64,000 bases of DNA from DATFTE01 sp963840665 (GTDB lineage Bacteria > Acidobacteriota > Terriglobia > Terriglobales > Acidobacteriaceae). Each line of letters begins with the position of its first letter. Position 1 is the stretch's first letter. Positions 25,663-32,793 of this stretch are shown piece by piece. A program made the position numbers and the translations under genes. The DNA is taken from the NCBI GenBank assembly GCA_963840665.1, contig CAWIZO010000008.1:806001-870000 (forward strand). Direction: 5' to 3'. The notes under the pieces are model-generated. The model was not told where the DNA came from. It made no database searches and saw only the letters and a list, made by a program, of their open reading frames with translations.

Positions 25663-26832
25663 CACGAGCGCGCCGGGGCGCGGGGGCCATTCTTGCGAGA
25701 AGCCTTGGAACAGGAACTTGGTCCTCTCGGCGCGTTTCGTGCCGTCGTGGACAGCGATTTGGTGCGGCTTTCTGGTGTCACTGTAGCCTTCCCAAAGAGA
25801 GACGCCAGCGTAGGCTCCGTCTTTGCGCAGGATGTAGTACGTCATGTCCATGAAGCGCAAGCGATCTTTTTCTCCGTTGTAATTGCGGACGATGCGTTTG
25901 AGGGCATCGAATCCGGCTTCTTCCGGAGTCATTCCCTTTCTCATGTTTTCAACGATGGTGTGAGCTCCGGCGACTTTGATGTTCTCTTCGCCGCTGCCGG
26001 TGGCTCCGGCGGAACCCACATCCTGATCGGTGTAGCAGCCAGCGCCGATGACGGCGGAGTCGCCAACGCGTCCGGGAATTTTCCAGGCGAGGCCGCTAGT
26101 GGTGGTGCAGCCGGAGATTTCTCCTTTGTCATTGAGCGCGGAACAATGGATGGTGCCGGTGGGTGGGCGAAGAATTTTGCGGACGGCGTCCAGGCGCTCG
26201 GCCTCGGGGATTCCGAGATCGGTTGCGACCTCTTTCATGTGCTCGATTATCTCGCTGGCTTGTGGCTTCCCTTCCGGTAAGCGTTTCTTCCAGGTTGGAT
26301 CGGAGAGGCCGGGTCCCCACCAGTCGGAGTGGGTTTCTTTGTAGAGCAGCCAGAGTTTGCGGGAATGTTCGGTAAGCAGGTTCTCGCGCGGGAAGCCCTC
26401 GGCGACGGCGAAACGTTCGGCACCTTCGCCGACGAGCATGACGTGTCCGGTACGCTCCATGACAGCTTTCGTGACAAGCGAGACATTCTTGATGTTGCGA
26501 ACGCCGCCGACCGAACCGGCGCGGCGCGTGGGCCCGTGCATGCAACAGGCATCGAGTTCGACGACACCTTCTTCATTGGGAAGGCCTCCGAGGCCGACGG
26601 AGTCGTCATTGGGATCGTCTTCGGGGCCGCGAACTACGCGGAGGGCGGCATCGAGGGTGTCGGAGCCTGACCGCAGCATCTGGAAGCCGTCGTCGATGTA
26701 GTTCAATCCGTTGAAAGCGGAGATGATGATGGGGCGCTTGCCGGGAGCGGCCGGCGTGCTCTGGGCATTAAGGGCTAACGAGAGCGAACCAACAGCGGTG
26801 GTGGCGAGAAAATCGCGACGGGAAAAGGACAT
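25660..26832 (-). CDS. Exported Ntn-hydrolase: glycosylasparaginase/isoaspartyl peptidase type
   Basis: 390 residues. N-terminal SRRDFLATTAVGSLSLALNA is a Tat signal, so it is exported folded. Family features: LDAALRVVRGPEDDPNDDSV, NEEGVVELDACCMHGPTRRA, and the self-cleavage site PPTGTIHCSALND, where Thr of GTIH becomes the N-terminal nucleophile; then GRVGDSAVIGAGCYTDQDVG, the substrate-binding segment. It should hydrolyse asparagine-linked sugars or isoaspartyl peptides in the periplasm. The last residues (PGALV) overlap a palindromic intergenic repeat, so the C-terminus may be secondarily altered. Confidence 0.88.
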   Translation of the reverse strand: MSFSRRDFLATTAVGSLSLALNAQSTPAAPGKRPIIISAFNGLNYIDDGFQMLRSGSDTLDAALRVVRGPEDDPNDDSVGLGGLPNEEGVVELDACCMHGPTRRAGSVGGVRNIKNVSLVTKAVMERTGHVMLVGEGAERFAVAEGFPRENLLTEHSRKLWLLYKETHSDWWGPGLSDPTWKKRLPEGKPQASEIIEHMKEVATDLGIPEAERLDAVRKILRPPTGTIHCSALNDKGEISGCTTTSGLAWKIPGRVGDSAVIGAGCYTDQDVGSAGATGSGEENIKVAGAHTIVENMRKGMTPEEAGFDALKRIVRNYNGEKDRLRFMDMTYYILRKDGAYAGVSLWEGYSDTRKPHQIAVHDGTKRAERTKFLFQGFSQEWPPRPGALV

Positions 26833-26884
26833 GCACGGGCTCCGAAGGGTTTGCGTGGGAACGGCGAAAAGGATAACACGTTGC

Positions 26885-26945
26885 TAGTAGCCAGTACCTA
26901 GTACCGAGTACCCAGTACCGAGAAAAGCAGATTCCTCCCTTCGGT
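26885..26945. repeat. Heptad array and left half of an interrupted REP-like element
   Basis: TAGTAGC, CAGTACC, TAGTACC, GAGTACC, CAGTACC (26885-26919) precede AGCAGATTCCTCCCTTCGGT (26926-26945), which then stops. The intact copy at 25538 continues with CGGAATGACAA, which is found at 28321, on the other side of the insertion sequence. Confidence 0.85.
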
Positions 26946-26957
26946 TGATTGCATAAC

Positions 26958-27029
26958 GACGTTGGCTCGTCGCAGCGAGTAGATTGGTTGCGATGAACAG
27001 ACCAAGGCTCGAGAGAAGGAGCCAACGTC
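26958..27029 (+). promoter_or_regulatory. Hairpin covering the transposase ribosome-binding site
   Basis: GACGTTGGCTC (26958-26968) pairs perfectly with GAGCCAACGTC (27019-27029), directly before ATG 27030. The Shine-Dalgarno AAGGAG (27017-27022) is partly in the stem. Inner pairings TCGCA/TGCGA and TTGGT/ACCAA are possible. Folding would limit translation of transposase. Confidence 0.65.
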
Positions 27030-28073
27030 ATGCTGATTATAGGCTGTGATTTTCATCCGGGATTTCAGCAGGTCGCGATCTTTGACAAACGAACGGGAGA
27101 GGTAGAGGAAAAACGGCTGGCCCACCGGGAGGAGGCGGAAGCCTTTTACCGGTCGCTGGGCGGTGAGCCGGTGCGAGTGGGGATGGAAGCTTGCGGACAC
27201 TATCCCTGGTTCGAGCGTTTGCTGGCGGAGTTGGGGTGCGAGTTGCAGTTGGGGGATGCGGCCAAGATTCGCGCCTCGGAAGTACGCAAGCAGAAGACGG
27301 ACCGGCGGGACGCGGCGCATATTCTTGATCTGCTGTTGACGGGGCAGTTTCCCCAGATCTGGGTGCCGAGTCTGGAAGAGCGCGACGTGCGGCAGTTGCT
27401 GGTGCATCGGCACAAGCAGGTGCAGGCGCGAACCCGCACCAAGAACCAGCTGCAGGCCATGGCGCTGAGCCATGGCGTGCAGAAGAAGTGGAAGCTGTGG
27501 ACAGCGGCAGGGCGGACGGAGTTGGAGCAGTTGCCGCTGTTGCCCTACGCGGCCCAGAGGCGGAAGCATTTGCTGGGGGCGCTCGATCAACTCGAACTCG
27601 AGATCGGGGAACTGAACCGGCGGGTGGAACAAGAAGCCAGGCAACGTCCGGCGGCGTCACGATTGATGACGCATCCGGGCGTGGGTCCGGTGACCGCACT
27701 GGCCATGGTGCTGACCCTAGGCGAGGCCACGCGCTTCCACACGGGCAAACAAGTGGCCAGCTACTTCGGGCTGATTCCCAGCGAGTGGTCGAGCGGGGGA
27801 CGGCAGAAGCTGGGACACATCAGCAAGCAGGGCAGTTCGTTTCTGCGCTTTCTGCTGGTGGAAGCGGGGCAGGCGGCGGTGCGCGGAGACGCCGAGTTGG
27901 GACGCTTCTATCGCCGCTTGTCGGTGCGCAAACATCGCGCTCTGGCCAAAGTAGCGGTGGCGCGCAAGCTGGCAGTGAGGTTGTACCTGATGTTGCGCGA
28001 GGACTGGACGTACGCGCAACTGTGTCAGGCGGTCGTGCAGGGGAGCCCGAGTCATTCTGTGGTTGGCAAGTAA
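27030..28073 (+). CDS. IS110-family transposase (DEDD recombinase)
   Basis: 347 residues from ATG 27030. The N-terminal RuvC-like DEDD domain starts IIGCDFHPGFQQVAIFD (first Asp), then VRVGMEACGHYPWFERLLAE (Glu) and KQKTDRRDAAHILDLLL (the last Asp pair). A coiled middle part leads to the Transposase_20 domain with PGVGPVTALAMVLTLGEATR and SYFGLIPSEWSSGGRQKLGH, where the conserved Ser lies. It is full length and without frameshift. Proteins of this family cut and join DNA guided by an RNA from the non-coding end of the element. It lies alone in the element, after an RBS-covering hairpin. Confidence 0.96.
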   Translation: MLIIGCDFHPGFQQVAIFDKRTGEVEEKRLAHREEAEAFYRSLGGEPVRVGMEACGHYPWFERLLAELGCELQLGDAAKIRASEVRKQKTDRRDAAHILDLLLTGQFPQIWVPSLEERDVRQLLVHRHKQVQARTRTKNQLQAMALSHGVQKKWKLWTAAGRTELEQLPLLPYAAQRRKHLLGALDQLELEIGELNRRVEQEARQRPAASRLMTHPGVGPVTALAMVLTLGEATRFHTGKQVASYFGLIPSEWSSGGRQKLGHISKQGSSFLRFLLVEAGQAAVRGDAELGRFYRRLSVRKHRALAKVAVARKLAVRLYLMLREDWTYAQLCQAVVQGSPSHSVVGK

Positions 28074-28091
28074 GTCGCCGATCGCTTGAGT

Positions 28092-28192
28092 GGGCAGCCT
28101 GCCTCCCCAGAAAGAGTGGGGAGTTCGAATCACGAATCATGGGAGCGAGTCCCGAAGAGATGGATGGCGGGAGCCTGCGGGCACCGCTGCCC
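28092..28192 (+). ncRNA. Candidate bridge RNA (seekRNA) of the IS
   Basis: The 3' non-coding region of the element can fold as a closed multi-stem RNA: outer stem GGGCAGC (28092-28098) with GCTGCCC (28186-28192); hairpin CTCCCC (28103-28108) with GGGGAG (28118-28123); hairpin GGGA (28141-28144) with TCCC (28150-28153). In IS1111-group elements the guide RNA is known to come from this side. CCGAAG at 28152-28157 is complementary to CTTCGG of the insertion site, a weak guide-like match. Exact ends are not known. Confidence 0.5.
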
Positions 28193-28320
28193 GATTAAAA
28201 AGAACACGGCCTTGGTCTGGAAAGTCAAAAGCGTTCTGCGAGAGCGAAATGGCGCACTTGGTTGCGTCCGCGCAGTAGTGTTGCCACAAAGGCCTTGACA
28301 CTGTCTACCGTCGTTAGAGA

Positions 28321-28388
28321 CGGAATGACAAGAACTTGAGGGCATAGAGAAATGCAGATTCCTCGCTGCGCTCGGAATGACAATTGAC
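28321..28388. repeat. Right half of interrupted REP-like element plus an intact copy
   Basis: CGGAATGACAA (28321-28331) completes the element split by the IS. A separate copy follows: GCAGATTCCTCGCTGCGCTC then GGAATGACAATT (28352-28383). The remaining bases to the cupin gene show only its ribosome site (AGGAGG at 28466). Confidence 0.8.
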
Positions 28389-28474
28389 CTCTACGAAGAT
28401 GGGGAGGTCAGACTTGACCCGGGGCGTGCGTTGCCGTTAGTGTTCGCCGGGACGTTTTTCTTTAGGAGGCTGGA

Positions 28475-28930
28475 ATGAAGCAATGGATAGTGGTGGCTTG
28501 CCTGTTGATCGGGGCCGTGCTCGGGAGCGCGCAGAGCGGATCAGGACCGACGATCATCAAGCCTGGGACATCGAAGTGGGATCCGTTTATTCCGGGCGTG
28601 GAGATCGCAGTGTTGTCGGGAGATCCAGCGAAGGCGGGGCTTTACACGATTCGGCTGCGGCTGGCAGATGGGACGAAGATTGCTCCGCATTGGCATCCAG
28701 AGGATGAGCACGTGACGGTGCTGCGGGGGACATTCCTGGCGGGGATGGGAGACAAGTTCGATGACGCGGCGCTGCAGGAACTGCCCGCGGGGACGTATGT
28801 GCTCATGCCCAAGAACATGCATCATTTCGCAAAGGCGAGTGGGCAGACGGTGTTGCAGTTACACGGCCAGGGGCCGTTTGTCATCAATTATGTCAATCCG
28901 GAGGATGATCCGGCGAAGGCGAAGAAGTAG
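28475..28930 (+). CDS. Exported single-domain cupin
   Basis: 151 residues from ATG 28475, with TTTAGGAGG upstream. A signal peptide (MKQWIVVACLLIGAVLGSAQ) is followed by a small cupin: motif 1 PHWHPEDEHVTVLRGTFLAG gives the metal ligands His, His, Glu/His; motif 2 LPAGTYVLMPKNMHHFAKA supplies the last His. It therefore probably binds a divalent metal in the periplasm. Relatives are annotated only as cupin proteins, some with dioxygenase or isomerase roles; no substrate can be proposed. Confidence 0.85.
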   Translation: MKQWIVVACLLIGAVLGSAQSGSGPTIIKPGTSKWDPFIPGVEIAVLSGDPAKAGLYTIRLRLADGTKIAPHWHPEDEHVTVLRGTFLAGMGDKFDDAALQELPAGTYVLMPKNMHHFAKASGQTVLQLHGQGPFVINYVNPEDDPAKAKK

Positions 28931-28948
28931 CGGGTGTGGAGAACAAGC

Positions 28949-28985
28949 ACCTGCAGATTACTCGCTCCGCTCGAAATGACAATCT
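28949..28985. repeat. REP-like element copy
   Basis: CCTGCAGATTACTCGCTCCG then CTCGAAATGACAATC; a diverged copy downstream of the cupin gene. Confidence 0.7.
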
Positions 28986-29040
28986 TAGAGGGTTATATCA
29001 TGCGGACGGGGACAGCCGAAGGCGGCTGTCCCCACGTGGC

Positions 29041-30219
29041 TTACGAGGCTACCGCCAGGCCGGCGCCGCGGGCTTGGTCGGCGCGGAAGCGTAGTAATGC
29101 GGCGATGTTGCCGGCGCGGTCGAACTCGTCGTCGTTTTTGACATAAAACAATTCGATGTCGCGACGGATGGCGGCGGGAATGATAGCGTCGCTGACGTCG
29201 TCGAGTTCGCGAGTAGCGTGCCCGCAGACGGGACAGTGCCGGACGATGTGGGCGTCGAGGTGTCCGCAGTTGGTGCATTCGACTGCGTGGGCGCTGTAAT
29301 TTTCACCCATAAGCAGGGTTTGTACTTCGCCTAACTCCAGAGAGCGAAGGACGCGGCGAAGTCCGGTGACCCCGCGGTTGTTGCTCTTGGCCTGGTTGAG
29401 AGCTTCACGGACGACGCTCTTGCGGCGATTGTCGCGAGACTCGGCCAGGATACGGGAAGCGTGCGCGTGGATTTCGTCATTGGTAGCGGTGACGACGTCG
29501 GTGGAGAAGCGTCCCAACAGGCGTTGCATCACGTAGGGATGGAGTTGCGGCTCAAACTCAGGCCAGTGGTTGTCCTGGCATCCGATAATGAGTTTTTCCC
29601 ATGCGCCTTTTTCGGCTTCGTCTTTCAGGCGAGCGGCAACGTCTTTGTAGTGGTGAAGGGCCTCTTCGGCGATATGGCGCTCATGGTGGCCGGCGTTGTA
29701 TCCAGCATAGCCGTCGCTGCGAGTGCGGCGAGGGACATCGCGGTAGATGCCGTCCCTTTCTTTCAGTTCATCCAAACGAAGATCGAAGAGACGTGCGCGT
29801 TGGCGGTTCACTAGTGCGACGCAGACGCGGCGCTGTGCGCCGAGCAACAGGGCCAGCGGCTTGAGGTGGAAACGGCTGTTAACGAAGAGCTGGCTTCCGG
29901 GAAGCTCGGGAGGGAGATCGAATTCGCGCCAAAGATTTTTGGCGCCACAAGCGAAGATAACTTTAGCGCGGGTTTGATGTCCGTGAAGAGTTTCGGCGAC
30001 GCTTAACATGCGGAGCAGGTCAGCGCGGGCACATCCATTTTTGCCGTTCTTTTCCGCCTCACGCATGGCATTGCGCACCAGATCTTTGGCGAGGATGGCT
30101 TCCTCACGATGCGATTTGTTCTGCGGCGGGCGGGGCTGGAAGTAAAAACTCAGAGCACAGCTGTCTTTGTCATCAAACTGGAATTGCGCCAGCTCACGGA
30201 TGTCTTCGCGGGTAATCAT
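29041..30219 (-). CDS. eRF1-like bacterial release-factor-family protein (baeRF), no GGQ
   Basis: 392 residues with GCAGGAGA before ATG 30219. Three parts follow the eRF1 plan. Residues 1-125 resemble the N-terminal domain. Residues about 130-262 resemble the central domain (RVCVALVNRQRARLFDLRLD, then HHERHIAEEALHHYKDVAAR), but where eRF1 has the GGQ loop this protein reads SDGYAGYNAGHH. Residues about 285-392 resemble the L7Ae-like domain, with a zinc ribbon (Cys 315, 318, 329, 332) and the ending AGNIAALLRFR. Bacterial relatives are known from comparative genomics and are proposed to act on stalled or resting ribosomes. It is 26 bases downstream of the HPF-sigma fusion gene, so both are one operon. 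Without GGQ it should bind rather than release peptide. Confidence 0.8.
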   Translation of the reverse strand: MITREDIRELAQFQFDDKDSCALSFYFQPRPPQNKSHREEAILAKDLVRNAMREAEKNGKNGCARADLLRMLSVAETLHGHQTRAKVIFACGAKNLWREFDLPPELPGSQLFVNSRFHLKPLALLLGAQRRVCVALVNRQRARLFDLRLDELKERDGIYRDVPRRTRSDGYAGYNAGHHERHIAEEALHHYKDVAARLKDEAEKGAWEKLIIGCQDNHWPEFEPQLHPYVMQRLLGRFSTDVVTATNDEIHAHASRILAESRDNRRKSVVREALNQAKSNNRGVTGLRRVLRSLELGEVQTLLMGENYSAHAVECTNCGHLDAHIVRHCPVCGHATRELDDVSDAIIPAAIRRDIELFYVKNDDEFDRAGNIAALLRFRADQARGAGLAVAS

Positions 30220-30245
30220 CGAATTCTCCTGCTTGCTGTATTGGG

Positions 30246-31292
30246 TTACCTGGGTACAGATGCGTGAAGTGCCCGGTCTTTGAAACGACTGGCAATGGGG
30301 GCGGAGTGTCGGAGATGATCGCGGGCGATGGAAATCGAAGATTCGACCTCCGATGGCTTGCGATCGGTAATCGCGGAAATTTCCTCCACGGTGAAGCCTT
30401 CGATGCCATGCAAGAGAAAGACTTCCCGATGGTTGCGATCAAGGCCCTTGAGAGCGTACTGGACGAGGGAGACCATTTCATCGTTGTCGGCGAGATCTTC
30501 GGGGGTTGCCGATCCACGATCTGGGATGATGTTTTCCTCAGTCAAGGTTTCATCGGGTTGATGAAATTGCAGCACAGGCTCATCGCTGGCGCGCACGTTC
30601 TGGCGGCGGGCGGAGTCTCCGAGGTGAACTGCGGGAATTTCTTCGTGATTGCCAGCGGCGAGGTCCCCGATCGCATGGAGAGCGAGGCGGTAGAGCCAAG
30701 GTTCGAGGGCGAGACGCTCAGGTTTTTCGCCTCCGTCGCCGAGAGCGCGAGCAATGGCTTCGTCGATGACTTCCTCTTTGGTGACGGCATCGGCCGAAAT
30801 TTGGTCGGTCGCTTCGCGGTAGGAAAGTTCGCGTTCAACAAAGCGTTCCAGGCGCGCGAGATTGGCGTTGACGTAGTGGCGGATATCGTCGCCGGAGATG
30901 GTAGCGGGCTGAACCGCAGCCAGGGTTTGTTCAAAAGGGACTTGGGGCTGGGGCCGTTCGTTCTCCACGCGGCGCCAGCGCGGCCAGTTATGGGTGTTGC
31001 GGAGCTGGGCTTTGTGTTTGTTGAGTTGTTGGAGAAGGTCCTCAAAACCAGATTTCAATGCAGCGCTGGCAGTCGGGGCCGAATCTTGTACAGCCATCTG
31101 ACCAGACGGCAAGCGCAGGTTCAATGAGACCACGAAGCCTTCGCGCGGGGAGTTCAGTTCGATGACACCCTTTAAGTGGATGAGTTCTGGGCGAAAGACC
31201 TGGAGACGCTTACGTAGTTTGTCGAGATGATGAGTGATTTCTTTTTCGATATCGGGCGTTTTGGAAATTTTGTAGCTGATGTGGACGTTCAT
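30246..31292 (-). CDS. Ribosome-hibernation (HPF/RaiA) domain fused to sigma-70-like domains
   Basis: 348 residues. Residues 1-97 are a full HPF/RaiA domain (DIEKEITHHLDKLRKRLQVF, GFVVSLNLRLPSGQMAVQDS, AALKSGFEDLLQQLNKHKAQ), which in known proteins binds the 30S decoding region. Residues about 137-212 resemble sigma region 2 (KEEVIDEAIARALGDGGEK, then LEPWLYRLALHAIGDLA). Residues about 272-330 are a clear sigma region 4 helix-turn-helix (GLDRNHREVFLLHGIEGFTV, EEISAITDRKPSEVESSISI). The fusion joins a ribosome-binding and a promoter-recognition module in one chain. It is first in the operon with the eRF1-like gene. The frame is continuous, so it is not an artefact of two overlapping genes. Regulation of translation and transcription in stress is inference. 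Confidence 0.85.
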   Translation of the reverse strand: MNVHISYKISKTPDIEKEITHHLDKLRKRLQVFRPELIHLKGVIELNSPREGFVVSLNLRLPSGQMAVQDSAPTASAALKSGFEDLLQQLNKHKAQLRNTHNWPRWRRVENERPQPQVPFEQTLAAVQPATISGDDIRHYVNANLARLERFVERELSYREATDQISADAVTKEEVIDEAIARALGDGGEKPERLALEPWLYRLALHAIGDLAAGNHEEIPAVHLGDSARRQNVRASDEPVLQFHQPDETLTEENIIPDRGSATPEDLADNDEMVSLVQYALKGLDRNHREVFLLHGIEGFTVEEISAITDRKPSEVESSISIARDHLRHSAPIASRFKDRALHASVPR

Positions 31293-31455
31293 GCACGCCT
31301 CGGATACGGGGAGCGGATCCCGTGAAGCTTTCTTTCGCTACAAGGCGATTCTACACCCGGGCGGGAGGGAGGGAGTCAATGAATTGTGTGAAGTTTCGCG
31401 ACGTCATGTGCGCCCTTGACAGGGAGTTGCTTTCTGGAATTCAAGAGCAAAAGCT

Positions 31456-31531
31456 TTAACCGCAAAGGACGCGAAGGGCGCAAAGCAGATTCCTCCCCTG
31501 CGTCTACGCTCGGTGTTGGAGTGACAAGACT
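31456..31531. repeat. 9-base-period copy followed by REP-like copy
   Basis: TTAACCGCAAAGGACGCGAA, then GGGCGCAAAG (31456-31485), runs straight into CAGATTCCTCCCCTGCG, a REP-like copy with an insert that ends TGGAGTGACAAG (31485-31531). The rest of 31293-31455 holds no gene. Confidence 0.75.
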
Positions 31532-31549
31532 TATGGGTGGCCGGCGACG

Positions 31550-32791
31550 CTACTCGTAACGCAGGGCTTCGATGGGGTCGAGGCGCGAGGCGCGAAGGGC
31601 CGGGATCATGCCGCTCAGCAGGCCGACGATGGTGAGGATGAAGGTGGCGATGATGAGGGTTGTAGGATCGATCACCAGGCGTACGTCCGCGGATTCGGCG
31701 TGCTTGGCGATGGCGCTGTAGAGGGTAAGGCGTCCGACGGAAAGAGCCACGGTGTAGGCAAGAATGATGCCCAACGCGCCGCCGAGGAACGTAATGGTGA
31801 GGGCTTCGGCGAGAAATTGCAGAAAGATGTCGCGGGCACGGGCGCCTAGAGATTTCTCGAGTCCGATTTCGCGGGTGCGCTGGGTGACAGAGACCAGCAT
31901 GATGTTCATCAGGCCGACACCGCCGATGCCGAGGGTGAGGGTGCCGATGAAGCCGAGAAGAATTTTCAAGCCGAGCGTAATGAGTTCAAATTGGTGAACC
32001 TGGTCCATCAAATTGAACACGTATAGCGCGCGGCGATCAGCAGGATTGAACTGGTGCAGCGGGGCCATCAGGTAGCGAACGGACTGTTCGAGGCGCTCAT
32101 ACTCGTTGGTTTCGTAATTAAACCAGATGGAATCGAGGTAATGAATGTCTTTCAGATCCGAGGCGGTGGTGAAAGGGATATAGATGATGCGGTTTACATT
32201 GTCGTCTCCCGCCTGCATTTTGGGGACGAGGACGCCAATGACTTCGAAACTGATGCCATCGATGCGAATCCGTTCGCCGAGGGCGTTGCGTCCGGAAAAG
32301 AGCTTGTCTTTCGTGTCAGAACCGATGACGGCGACGCGGGAGTGCTGCATTTCGTCTTCAGCGTTGTAGAAACGTCCCTGGCCGACCTCGAGAGCACGGA
32401 TCGATTCCACGTTGGGATAGTTTCCGCTGGTGTAGATGGGGTAAGTACGGGTGTCGTATTGGATGTTGCACTGCTTGCCGCACTCGGGCGTGATGTGAGT
32501 GATCTGCGGAAGATTATTGGTCAGAGTGTCAACGTCGTCGAGTGTGAAGCGGACGGGCGCGCCGGCTTTTTGTCCCCCAGCCTGCATGGAACTGCGGCCG
32601 GGAGCGAGGATCATGAGCTTGGTACCGAAGTTGGCAAAGATGTTGGCGCAGGCGACCCCGAATCCGTTTCCGTAGGATAAAAGCATGACGACAGTGGCGA
32701 TGCCCCAAGCCATACCGAACATGGTCAGCATAGTGCGGCGCCAGTTGTGGCGCATGGCGCTATAGGCTTCGCGTAGGAGGTCTTTGAACAC
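31550..32791 (-). CDS. MacB/FtsX-type ABC permease
   Basis: 413 residues from GTG 32791, two bases after the stop of the upstream permease, with CAGGAG before it. Layout: N-terminal membrane helix (about 18-40), a large periplasmic MacB_PCD domain (about 45-270), then three helices with the FtsX core (LTLGIGGVGLMNIMLVSVTQ, RTREIGLEKSLGARARDIFL) and ending DPIEALRYE. It is a MacB-like mechanotransmitter, not a classical importer. It pairs with the permease at 32794-34041. No ATPase gene is in the window. Confidence 0.92.
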   Translation of the reverse strand: MFKDLLREAYSAMRHNWRRTMLTMFGMAWGIATVVMLLSYGNGFGVACANIFANFGTKLMILAPGRSSMQAGGQKAGAPVRFTLDDVDTLTNNLPQITHITPECGKQCNIQYDTRTYPIYTSGNYPNVESIRALEVGQGRFYNAEDEMQHSRVAVIGSDTKDKLFSGRNALGERIRIDGISFEVIGVLVPKMQAGDDNVNRIIYIPFTTASDLKDIHYLDSIWFNYETNEYERLEQSVRYLMAPLHQFNPADRRALYVFNLMDQVHQFELITLGLKILLGFIGTLTLGIGGVGLMNIMLVSVTQRTREIGLEKSLGARARDIFLQFLAEALTITFLGGALGIILAYTVALSVGRLTLYSAIAKHAESADVRLVIDPTTLIIATFILTIVGLLSGMIPALRASRLDPIEALRYE

Positions 32792-32793
32792 GG

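Larger units (their letters stand above)
26946..28320 (+). mobile_element. IS110-family insertion sequence, IS1111 group
   Basis: The ends were placed by comparing the flanks with the uninterrupted repeat at 25538: the left flank ends ...CTTCGGT (26945) and the right flank resumes CGGAATGACAA (28321). This gives an element of 1,375 bases. Near the ends lies an inverted repeat TAACGACG (26954-26961) / CGTCGTTA (28309-28316), 8 bases from the left and 4 from the right end, extending imperfectly to about 12. Subterminal repeats with unequal tails and absence of a target duplication are what is known of the IS1111 group. It contains one transposase gene, an 84-base left and a 247-base right non-coding region. 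The transposase is intact, so the element may be active. Confidence 0.85.

Noticed and set aside
28121..28131. GTTCGAATCAC, similar to the T loop of a tRNA
   Set aside because: No acceptor stem, anticodon arm or D arm can be formed around it; it lies in the 3' non-coding end of the insertion sequence.
26998..28219. 11-base inverted repeat CAGACCAAGGC / GCCTTGGTCTG taken as the IS ends
   Set aside because: The split REP-like copy shows that the element extends 52 bases further left and 101 further right, where a better placed inverted repeat is found. The inner repeat may have another role.
26984..28266. TTGGTTGCG direct repeats on both sides of the transposase as target duplication
   Set aside because: Both copies are inside the element by the flank comparison, and this IS group usually makes no duplication.
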